Assembly (NCBI GenBank): GCA_900498245.1
Contig: LS998015.1
Span: 2,955,451-2,977,054, forward strand
DNA length: 21,604 nucleotides
Reading direction: 5' to 3'
Source of the DNA: Candidatus Zixiibacteriota bacterium
GTDB taxonomy: Bacteria > Zixibacteria > MSB-5A5 > GN15 > PGXB01
The notes beneath the pieces were generated by a model, which saw nothing but the letters and a program-made list of their open reading frames with translations, was not told where the DNA came from and ran no database searches. This document shows, one piece after another, positions 8,982 to 14,571 of this stretch (the first letter of the stretch is position 1; each line of letters opens with the position of its first letter). Made by a program: the position numbers and the translations under genes.

Positions 8982-8999
8982 TTGTCATATAATTGTCAT
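8982..8999 (+). promoter_or_regulatory. PhoB-type direct repeat A
   Basis: TTGTCAT-ATAA-TTGTCAT: a perfect 7-bp direct repeat with an 11-bp period and an A/T-only spacer, the layout of a Pho box. It lies 34 to 51 bases before the hemA ATG, within the predicted hemA leader, and is oriented away from hemA. A role as a repression or looping site with repeat B is inferred. Candidate binder: the OmpR/PhoB-type regulator of the same operon, or a housekeeping PhoB. Confidence 0.55.
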
Positions 9000-9012
9000 C
9001 AGATTGACTTTT

Positions 9013-9030
9013 TTGTGAAAATTTTCCCAA
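9013..9030. promoter_or_regulatory. Rex-like operator in the hemA leader
   Basis: TTGTGAAAATTTTCCCAA matches the Rex redox-repressor consensus TTGTGAA-N4-TTCACAA at all but one position. It sits downstream of the proposed hemA start point, where binding would block transcription. Rex regulates heme genes in Streptomyces (established knowledge). The surroundings are A+T-rich, so chance similarity is possible and no rex gene is in the window. Confidence 0.35.
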
Positions 9031-9103
9031 ATTCTTATCCTTTTTGTCCTCATTATCGGATTATTAACGTATGAGGATGAGGAATCTTTGAGTATTATTT
9101 TGC

Positions 9104-9134
9104 AATATAACAGGTTATGACAATTAAATGACAA
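9104..9134 (-). promoter_or_regulatory. Candidate hem operon promoter with PhoB-type direct repeat B
   Basis: Reading the minus strand: TTGTCAT-TTAA-TTGTCAT (9134-9117), then AACC and TG-T-TATATT, an extended -10 at 9109-9104. The repeat replaces the -35 element, as at PhoB-activated promoters. The predicted start point is near 9097, leaving a leader of about 150 nt before hemA. No better sigma-70 promoter was found between here and the hemA ATG. Sequence match is direct; activation is inferred. Confidence 0.5.
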
Positions 9135-9152
9135 ATTTGGGCTTATTTGTTC

Positions 9153-9181
9153 TTGACAATGTTAGAATATTCTAATATTAT
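9153..9181 (+). promoter_or_regulatory. Sigma-70 promoter of the iron operon
   Basis: TTGACA (9153-9158), 17-nt spacer, TATTAT (9176-9181): a near-consensus promoter. The expected start point, about 7 nt past the -10, falls at 9188, directly before the ATG at 9189, so the mRNA is probably leaderless. No ribosome-binding sequence precedes that ATG. Confidence 0.75.
9162..9175. promoter_or_regulatory. Operator: perfect 14-nt palindrome inside the promoter spacer
   Basis: TTAGAATATTCTAA is a perfect palindrome lying exactly between the -35 and -10 elements. The outer TTAG and CTAA agree with DtxR/IdeR-type boxes. It precedes a DtxR-family gene, so metal-dependent autorepression of the repressor-feoA-feoB operon is the natural inference. 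It may also influence the divergent hemA promoter about 65 to 80 bp away. Confidence 0.7.
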
Positions 9182-9188
9182 TTTGACG

Positions 9189-9617
9189 ATGAAACTGACA
9201 ACCAAAGAAGAAGATTATTTGGAAACCATCTATCTCCTGAGCCGGGACTCGGAAAAAGTCGCACTGACCGATATCGCGCGCGAACGAGGCGTGACCTTGC
9301 CGACCGTTTTTTCGGCCCTCTCTCGTCTTAAAAAAAACGGCATGGTGACCCAGCCTCATTACGGAAAAATCGCCCTCAGTTCCGCAGGCGAAAAACTCGG
9401 ATCTGAAATTTTCGACACTCATCGCGTTATCCGTCAGTTTCTCGATGAAGTTCTGCAGTTGCCGGCTGATGTCGCCGAAGCCACCGCTTGTCGGATGGAA
9501 CATGGTATCACTATCGAAGCGGTCCGGCGCCTGGAGATGCTGATAAAAATAATGCGCAATTGCGACGGGAAAAATGCCGGGTGCCTGATGGAATACAAAG
9601 AGCAATTGCACCGGTGA
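9189..9617 (+). CDS. DtxR/MntR-family metal-dependent repressor
   Basis: Cytoplasmic winged-helix repressor of 142 residues, expected to bind DNA when loaded with Fe(II) or Mn(II). N-terminal HTH: KEEDYLETIYLL, then VALTDIARERGVTLPTVFSALSRLKKNGMV. The metal/dimerisation domain has His78 and the ACRMEHGI motif (Cys101, Glu104, His105), ending in NCDGKNAGCLMEY. It lacks the third SH3-like domain of DtxR/IdeR. Metal ligands look mixed: Asp9 and Glu12 as in MntR, Cys101-x2-Glu-His as in DtxR. An upstream in-frame start at 9147 lies before the promoter -35, so the ATG at 9189 is chosen; it would be leaderless. Linkage to feoAB points to iron as effector. Confidence 0.88.
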   Translation: MKLTTKEEDYLETIYLLSRDSEKVALTDIARERGVTLPTVFSALSRLKKNGMVTQPHYGKIALSSAGEKLGSEIFDTHRVIRQFLDEVLQLPADVAEATACRMEHGITIEAVRRLEMLIKIMRNCDGKNAGCLMEYKEQLHR

Positions 9618-9672
9618 TAATATTTTGAGAACCGATATAACCAATAAACCTCGAAAAGAAAAAAAACAAACT

Positions 9673-9921
9673 ATGAGTCTTGATCAATTAAAACCGGGAC
9701 AGGCAGGGCGGGTGCTCGATATCGCCGGCGTCGGTGAACTCCGGCGACGGCTTCTCGATCTCGGCCTCAGGCGGGGCGAGATTGTCACCATGATAAAAGC
9801 CGCGCCGCTTCGCGATCCCCTGCAGGTTTCGCTCGGGTATGGTCATATCAGTATCCGCCGGAGCGAAGCATCATTGATCTCGGTCGAGGTATTATTGGAT
9901 GGAAAAGGTAACGATAAATAG
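9673..9921 (+). CDS. feoA: FeoA, small SH3-like partner of the ferrous iron transporter
   Basis: An 82-residue cytoplasmic protein required for full FeoB activity. It reads MSLDQLKPGQAGRVLDIAGVGELRRRLLDLGLRRGEIVTMI in pieces typical of FeoA: N-terminal LxxLxxGxxGRV, the central RRRLLDLGL block, and the C-terminal GYGHISIRRSEASLI strand pair. A TTG at 9625, with GGTGA 7 nt before it, would add 16 basic residues and sit 7 nt after the repressor stop; I prefer ATG 9673 because family members begin at this point. The gene overlaps feoB by 23 nt in another frame, so the two are likely translationally coupled. Confidence 0.9.
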   Translation: MSLDQLKPGQAGRVLDIAGVGELRRRLLDLGLRRGEIVTMIKAAPLRDPLQVSLGYGHISIRRSEASLISVEVLLDGKGNDK

Positions 9922-12040
9922 AGAAATCAAGGTCGCCCTGGCGGGCAATCCCAATTCCGGAAAAACATCGATCTTCAACGCCCTCACGGGGGCGCATCAG
10001 CGGGTCGCCAATTTTCCCGGCGTTACGGTCGAAAAAAGAACCGGTCGCAGGCAGTACAACGGTTACAAATTCCAGTTTGTCGATCTCCCCGGAACATACA
10101 ATCTCTCTGCTTTTTCGCCCGATGAAAAAGTCGCCAGAGATTTCATCATTAACGAAAATCCCGACCTCATCATAAATGTCATCGACAGCGGTAGTCTCGA
10201 GCGGGGCCTCTACCTCACCATGCAACTGATCGAGATGGGCGTCGATGTCGTCATTGACCTTAACATGTGGGACGAGGCCAAAGAGTCGGGACTCGATATC
10301 GACACCGAAAAACTCTCGCAACTGCTCGGGGCCCCGGTCGTGAAAACTATCGGCAACCGCGGCCAGGGAATCGACAGTCTCCTTGACGCCGCCCTCGGAC
10401 TGGTCGAGAACAAGGCCAAAGGGCACCGCCATGTCCCGATTACTTACGGTCCCAAACTCGATGATGTTGTCACGGATCTGAGCCGCGAAATCTCCGCCTG
10501 CGGGTCGTGCCGCGCCTGCCGCAACCCCCGCTGGGTGGCGGTGCGAATGCTCGAAGGGGACAAAGAAATCGAAGGCGAGGTCATCGGCCAAAACCGCAAC
10601 CGGAATCGGGTTCGTTCCCGGCTGGGGCGATCAATCAAGCATATCCGGGCCACCACCAAAAACGATCCCGAATTCGCCCTGACCGAGGGGCGCTACGGCT
10701 ATGTCGCCGGGATCGTGCGCGAAGTGGTCAAGCGGCCGGTTTCGGACCGGATGCAACTCTCGGTCCATATCGACAATATCCTGACCCACCGCTTCTGGGG
10801 CTACCCGATATTTCTCGCCCTCATGTGGCTCATCTTTCAGGCAACATTCAAAATCGGGGCCTACCCAATGGACTGGATCGACGCTGGTGTCGCCTGGCTC
10901 CAGGCCCAGATCGGCGCCCTGATCCCGGCTGGTGTCGTCTCCGATCTATTAATCAACGGCATTCTCGGCGGAGTCGGCGCAGTGGCGGTCTTTTTACCGA
11001 ATATTGTCATCCTCTTCATGGGGATCGCCCTCCTCGAGGATTCCGGCTACATGGCCCGCGCCGCTTTCCTGATGGATCGCCTGATGCACTATCTCGGCCT
11101 GCACGGCAAATCATTCATTCCGCTTCTCATGGGGTTCGGGTGCAATGTCCCGGCCATCATGGCCACGCGAACTCTGGAATCGCGCCGCGACCGGATTTTG
11201 ACGGTCATGCTGATACCGATGATGTCCTGCAGCGCCCGCCTGCCGGTCTATGTCCTGTTTGCCGGGGCCTTTTTCGGCGCTCACGCCGGGAACGCCATTT
11301 TCTCGCTCTACCTTTTCGGGGTTCTCGCCGCCATCATCATGGCCCGCCTCCTCCAGAAAACTCTTATCCGCACCGCCGAAACGCCGTTCGTGATGGAACT
11401 CCCCCCCTACCGCTGGCCGACCGGGCGCTCCATTGTCATACATATGTGGGAGCGGACAAGGATTTATCTGCACAAAATGGGCGGGGTCATCCTGCTTGCT
11501 TCTGTCATCCTCTGGGGATTGGGGAATTTCCCGGTCAAAAAAGAGTTCTCGCAGGATTATGACGCTCAAATCGCGCAGTACAGCCAGCAGAATACCCCCG
11601 AAGCCAAAGCCGAAGTCAGCCATCTTGAGATGATGAAATCCTCGGAAAAACTGGAATACTCTCTTATCGGACGGCTCGGCCATGCCACCCTCCCGGTGGT
11701 GCAGCCGCTCGGATTTACCTGGGAGATGGGGATATCGATTATCACCGGCTTTGTCGCCAAGGAAGTGGTGGTCTCGACGATGGGCGTGCTGTATCATCTC
11801 GGCGACGAGACCACCACGCTTATCAAGGCCCTGCAGGACCCGTCCTCGGGAATAAGCAAACTGGCCGCGTACGCGTTCATGATTTTTGTCCTCCTTTATA
11901 CTCCCTGCCTGGCGACCATAATCGCGATCAAGCGGGAGGTCGGTATCAAGTGGATGTGGTATTCGATCATCATACAATCGGTTTTGGCCTGGTCGGCCGC
12001 CTTCGTGATATATCAGGGCGGCCGGTTGATTGGGCTTTAA
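9899..12040 (+). CDS. feoB: FeoB, ferrous iron transport GTPase/permease
   Basis: Inner-membrane Fe(II) importer with an N-terminal G domain, 713 residues (E. coli FeoB is 773). G1 GNPNSGKTS (16-24), switch region GVTVEKRTG, G3 DLPGTYNL (62-69), G4 NMWD (122-125). Helical linker holds an unusual CGSCRACR cluster (Cys201, 204, 207). Membrane part begins near 299 (FWGYPIFLALMWLIF) and has the transport motifs GFGCNVPAIMATRT (Cys415) and MMSCSARLPVYVLF, then FVAKEVVVSTMG and the last helices. No feoC follows; it is the last gene of the iron operon. The stop is followed by repeat-rich noncoding DNA with only a weak 5-bp hairpin (12042-12054) near the stop. Confidence 0.98.
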   Translation: MEKVTINREIKVALAGNPNSGKTSIFNALTGAHQRVANFPGVTVEKRTGRRQYNGYKFQFVDLPGTYNLSAFSPDEKVARDFIINENPDLIINVIDSGSLERGLYLTMQLIEMGVDVVIDLNMWDEAKESGLDIDTEKLSQLLGAPVVKTIGNRGQGIDSLLDAALGLVENKAKGHRHVPITYGPKLDDVVTDLSREISACGSCRACRNPRWVAVRMLEGDKEIEGEVIGQNRNRNRVRSRLGRSIKHIRATTKNDPEFALTEGRYGYVAGIVREVVKRPVSDRMQLSVHIDNILTHRFWGYPIFLALMWLIFQATFKIGAYPMDWIDAGVAWLQAQIGALIPAGVVSDLLINGILGGVGAVAVFLPNIVILFMGIALLEDSGYMARAAFLMDRLMHYLGLHGKSFIPLLMGFGCNVPAIMATRTLESRRDRILTVMLIPMMSCSARLPVYVLFAGAFFGAHAGNAIFSLYLFGVLAAIIMARLLQKTLIRTAETPFVMELPPYRWPTGRSIVIHMWERTRIYLHKMGGVILLASVILWGLGNFPVKKEFSQDYDAQIAQYSQQNTPEAKAEVSHLEMMKSSEKLEYSLIGRLGHATLPVVQPLGFTWEMGISIITGFVAKEVVVSTMGVLYHLGDETTTLIKALQDPSSGISKLAAYAFMIFVLLYTPCLATIIAIKREVGIKWMWYSIIIQSVLAWSAAFVIYQGGRLIGL

Positions 12041-12078
12041 TGGAGTTGTACTCCTGCCGGTCCGACATTCCTCTTTTT

Positions 12079-12106
12079 GTAGGGGCGTATTGCAATACGC
12101 CCCTAC
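12079..12106. repeat. 28-nt perfect palindrome, GTAG-headed
   Basis: The left arm GTAGGGGCGTATTG is followed directly by its exact reverse complement, giving a 14-bp arm pair with GTAG at both ends. It lies 39 nt after the feoB stop. The flanking T-tract is on the wrong side for a plus-strand terminator, so it is treated as a repeat element. Confidence 0.85.
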
Positions 12107-12133
12107 GATACCTTTAATCATGATAAAATCACC

Positions 12134-12154
12134 GGGCGGGCGCAAGACCCGCCC
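12134..12154. repeat. Hairpin repeat with 7-bp G+C stem
   Basis: GGGCGGG and CCCGCCC separated by 7 nt. No T-tract, so a terminator role is unlikely. Similar to the GGCGGGTC hairpin at 21421-21440. Confidence 0.6.
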
Positions 12155-12194
12155 CGATATGTGCGCGGCAAATGTCCACATCGGCCCGAGCGGT

Positions 12195-12255
12195 TGTAGG
12201 GGCGGCCCTGTGTGTCTTCCTTTTTCCGGGGTCGACGCACGGGTCGACCCCTACA
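12195..12255. repeat. Compound palindromic element with GTAGGGG ends
   Basis: Outer arms TGTAGGGG (12195-12202) and CCCCTACA (12248-12255) enclose an inner hairpin GGGTCGAC / GTCGACCC (12229-12236, 12243-12250). GTAG stands at the foot, as in REP elements. Confidence 0.7.
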
Positions 12256-12321
12256 CGTGCTCGGTCCGGCGTGTCATACCCGTCTTTCTCCTTTATTATC
12301 ATTCCTCGTCTTACGTTGTCG

Positions 12322-12339
12322 TTCCCGCGTAGGCGGGAA
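12322..12339. repeat. Short hairpin repeat TTCCCGC-GTAG-GCGGGAA
   Basis: Perfect 7-bp stem with a 4-nt loop. It resembles the widespread TTCCCGC...GCGGGAATC intergenic repeat seen in many bacterial genomes. Confidence 0.65.
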
Positions 12340-12671
12340 TCTATCTTCTCTCGCAACCTCTTGTCCCGCAATATCCGCAATAAAACAAAGCCAAATAAAT
12401 TTACCATAACCGCAGAGCGTGCAACAGCATACCTAAAGTTGGGTTCGTTCTGCAAAAATTTCTGATATCCCCAATAACTGCTGTTCAATGCTCCCAAGGT
12501 GTTTCGGCCGTGGTGCTTGCATGTATGATAGGGTGCAATAGCGATCGGGTTGGTTACACAAAACAAAACGATTGCCGCTGGCCGTTCGGTACAGGTCATA
12601 AATATAATTCTCCTCACTATTACCGCGCGCGGACCGGATCACACCAAATTGATATCGAAAATGCAATAATG

Positions 12672-12739
12672 CCGTCAGAAAAGGGTTCCTGATGGCGCAG
12701 AGAAACTTTCGGTCAGCGGGACTCCTGACGGCGCGTAAG
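12672..12739 (+). repeat. Isolated copy of the twin-hairpin element of the 166-nt tandem repeat
   Basis: Two successive CCGTCAG-type hairpins joined by GGCGCAGAGAAA, closely matching 16044-16112. This copy has decayed stems (CGGTCAG in the second hairpin, TGATGG in the first). It marks the left edge of the A+T-rich gene pair. Confidence 0.75.
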
Positions 12740-12849
12740 AGAAGATGTCGGATGGGGGACATTTACCCTCCGCTAATTTAATAAAAAAATTGAAAAGATC
12801 CATTTTTTTTACTTTTATACCGATAACAAGATTAATCTAGAGAAGAATT

Positions 12850-13293
12850 ATGAAAAAATATCAGCTATTTACTGTAGGTTATGAGGGGCGCCAAATAGAT
12901 GAGTTCATCAGCTATCTAAAACAATTCAATGTTGACAAATTGATTGATATAAGAGAAATCCCTCTATCTAGGAAAAGGGGATTTTCCAAGACTTCCTTAC
13001 GAATCCGATTGGAACAAGAGAATATTGAATATATACACATAAAAGCCCTTGGGAGTCCTTCATCAATCCGCAATCAATTGAGATTTGATTGGAATTACGA
13101 TAATTTTTTCAAATCCTATGATGAGCATTTGTCTAATAATATGAATTCGGTTAAAGAAGTCCTTGATATTTTATCCAAAGGGAACACTTGCATCATGTGT
13201 TTCGAACGATCCCATGAAAAATGCCATCGAAACGTCGTCGCGGATAAAATAAAAGAATATGACGGAAATGGCCTGCAAATAAGGCATATTTGA
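12850..13293 (+). CDS. DUF488 family protein
   Basis: A 147-residue cytoplasmic protein of the DUF488 family, biochemical function unknown. Family marks are clear: FTVGYEGRQIDEFISYL at the start, KLIDIREIPLSRKRGFSK (29-47), a Y-x-H block (YIHIKALGSP) and the Cys-rich C-terminal motif CIMCFERSHEKCHRNVVA (Cys114, 117, 125, His126, Arg127). Cysteine spacing CxxC...CHR suggests metal or nucleic-acid contact (inference). The gene is visibly A+T-richer than the hem and feo genes and lies between repeat elements, which suggests acquisition. It ends 6 nt before the next gene, so the two form an operon. Confidence 0.9.
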   Translation: MKKYQLFTVGYEGRQIDEFISYLKQFNVDKLIDIREIPLSRKRGFSKTSLRIRLEQENIEYIHIKALGSPSSIRNQLRFDWNYDNFFKSYDEHLSNNMNSVKEVLDILSKGNTCIMCFERSHEKCHRNVVADKIKEYDGNGLQIRHI

Positions 13294-13299
13294 ATTAAT

Positions 13300-14076
13300 T
13301 TGAAGGTTTCGGAAAATAAAAAAATTCTCATAACGGTAAAAGCATATCCGAATCCCAATAGAAAAAGGGGTGAAACTGTATGCTGCGCCGGAGTAGATAT
13401 AGACAATAGACAATTGATCCGCCTTCACCCAGTTCCCTTTCGCGATCTTGCGGAACACCAGAAATTTAGAAAATATGATATAATATCAGTTGATTGCTTT
13501 CGGCCTAGTAATGATAGCAGGCCCGAGAGTTTCAGTATTCATGTCCCCTCCATCAGGATTTTGGATCATCTTGATTCTGAAAGCGGTACATGGAAAAAGC
13601 GCAAAGAAATAGTCTCAAGAATCCCTGTGAAATCAATGTGCCAAGTTATAAGAGATTCCAGCGAAAGCAATTTATCGCTCGGATTGGTTAAACCTCGTGA
13701 TGTCTCATTTGAGTTTTTGAGGAGGAAGATCTCGGATCCAAAAAAAAGAGAGGAATTTTATGCCCAAACAAGCCTTTTGAATAAAACAAAAGGTGTCATA
13801 GAGGAAATTCCGCTCCTGTTTTATTATCGATTTAGATGTGATGGTTTTGAAAAATGTATGGGACACAAATTATCCATCGTCGATTGGGAAATCTGCCAGG
13901 CATATAGAAATTGGCGAGATAAATATTCCAAAGAGGAACTACAGGAGAAAATTAGGGAACAATGGCTTAAAATATCTGATACTTCAAAGAAGGATGTCCT
14001 CTACTTTGTTGGAAATATGAATCGATTTAGAAATACTTTCCTAATTCTAGGTGTATTTTATCCCACTAAGACATGA
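13300..14076 (+). CDS. Conserved protein paired with DUF488 (function unknown)
   Basis: A 258-residue soluble protein starting at TTG 13300, 6 nt after the DUF488 stop; the TTG start is uncertain, with no in-frame ATG near the family N-terminus. It opens with KKILITVKAYPNPNRKRGETVCCAGVD, a beta-rich block (LIRLHPVPFRDL, FRKYDIISVD), a DSRPESF motif and a C-terminal block YYRFRCDGFEKCMGHKLSIVDWE followed by LYFVGNMNRF and ILGVFYP. From memory, proteins with this head and tail recur beside DUF488 genes, but I know no assigned activity. Fold could be nucleic-acid-binding beta-barrel (guess). Same A+T-rich composition as its neighbour. Confidence 0.75.
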   Translation: MKVSENKKILITVKAYPNPNRKRGETVCCAGVDIDNRQLIRLHPVPFRDLAEHQKFRKYDIISVDCFRPSNDSRPESFSIHVPSIRILDHLDSESGTWKKRKEIVSRIPVKSMCQVIRDSSESNLSLGLVKPRDVSFEFLRRKISDPKKREEFYAQTSLLNKTKGVIEEIPLLFYYRFRCDGFEKCMGHKLSIVDWEICQAYRNWRDKYSKEELQEKIREQWLKISDTSKKDVLYFVGNMNRFRNTFLILGVFYPTKT

Positions 14077-14087
14077 TTGATTTAGAT

Positions 14088-14147
14088 AAGATGTCAAGAC
14101 CACTACCCCGTCTGGGCCCCGCCACACCAATCAGGATCTTGACCTAC
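14088..14147 (-). repeat. 60-nt GTAG-headed palindromic repeat, copy 1
   Basis: Differs at only 4 of 60 positions from 15866-15925. On the minus strand it starts GTAGGTCAAGA and ends GTCTTGACATCTT, so short inverted arms flank a G+C-rich core. It starts 11 nt after the stop of the DUF488 partner. No intrinsic terminator is otherwise seen there. Confidence 0.85.
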
Positions 14148-14160
14148 GCTCACTATTCAG

Positions 14161-14197
14161 TTGTCAAAGAACAAATAATGCTTATATTTTAAGCATT
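14161..14197 (+). promoter_or_regulatory. Promoter-like sequence with overlapping 21-nt inverted repeat
   Basis: TTGTCA (14161-14166), 16-nt spacer, TATATT (14183-14188). AATGCTT (14177-14183) and AAGCATT (14191-14197) form a perfect 7-bp inverted repeat around the -10, the position of a repressor site. It points to the small frame at 14280. Nothing else plus-strand lies downstream before the convergent gene at 14572. Confidence 0.4.
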
Positions 14198-14279
14198 GGC
14201 GGGCCTCGCCGAATAGTACCTCCTTCAGTAACTTTCTCAAATTGTAAAAGATGCGAGGAGGAGAAGTGAAAGGAGGATA

Positions 14280-14372
14280 ATGAAAAAGGGGGCTTTAAAG
14301 CCAATAGTCGCCCAAGCAGTATTCAGACTTATATCTGACCTGCTTGTGGAACTATTTAGACATATGTTCTAA
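14280..14372 (+). CDS. Possible small hydrophobic peptide gene (30 residues)
   Basis: ATG preceded by AGGAGG only 3 nt upstream, encoding 30 residues that start MKKGALKP and end LVELFRHMF; the middle (IVAQAVFRLISDLLVELF) could form an amphipathic helix. A 9-codon frame (14251-14280) with its own purine-rich site ends in TAA sharing a base with this ATG, as in leader-coupled peptides. A promoter-like element lies about 90 nt upstream. It is too short for homology judgement and may be a remnant of a decayed gene. The rest of 14148-14499 holds nothing I can name. Confidence 0.3.
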   Translation: MKKGALKPIVAQAVFRLISDLLVELFRHMF

Positions 14373-14499
14373 CCTCTGTCGGCTTGGCCCGCCACTTAAT
14401 ATTTCAAGGTACAAAAAAAATCGCGAAAAATTCAAATTAGGACACTACCAAAAAATGCGAGAGCGCCGGGATGCGGGGTACAGAGAAAAATGGGGATGG

Positions 14500-14546
14500 A
14501 TCAGGTGTAACCATAATTCTCACTCGTTAGGTGGGTTACCGGGTTT
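14500..14546 (+). repeat. 47-nt inverted repeat, left copy
   Basis: About 38 of 47 positions match the reverse complement of 15600-15646. The best-conserved part is GGTGGGTTACCGG. Internal hairpin CTCACTC / AGGTGGG is degraded in this copy. It lies 25 nt past the stop of the gene at 14572-15528. Confidence 0.75.
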
Positions 14547-14571
14547 ATGTCCTCGGCCATACGGGTTCAGG

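Larger units (their letters stand above)
12041..12849. other. Gene-free repeat-rich interval (809 nt)
   Basis: No convincing gene here. It contains at least five hairpin repeats (listed separately), plus a reverse copy of the GCAGATGTGGACATCTGC-type element at about 12160-12183 (also in the 166-nt tandem repeat). The stretch 12364-12660 has no structure I can name. Open frames crossing it are products of repeat sequence. The last 70 nt turn strongly A+T-rich and contain TTGAAA (12793) and a TTTTATACC stretch that may serve as promoter for the DUF488 gene. Confidence 0.6.

Noticed and set aside
9848-10591. Long minus-strand open frame (247 codons) opposite feoB
   Set aside because: Lies wholly antisense to clear FeoA/FeoB domains, has no ribosome site and no family features; a codon-bias shadow.
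10507-11562. Plus-strand 351-codon frame inside feoB
   Set aside because: Alternate frame of feoB, Pro/Arg-rich low-information translation.
12079-12106. Terminator of feoB
   Set aside because: No T-tract follows the palindrome on the plus strand; the T-run lies before it.
11111-12181. Minus-strand 356-codon frame opposite the feoB 3' half
   Set aside because: Antisense shadow that runs into the repeat region; no recognisable motif.
12129-12617. Minus-strand 162-codon frame with FLQNEPNFRYA and IDSRLRGND segments
   Set aside because: Built from the hairpin repeat at 12322-12339 and neighbouring repeats; no start signal.
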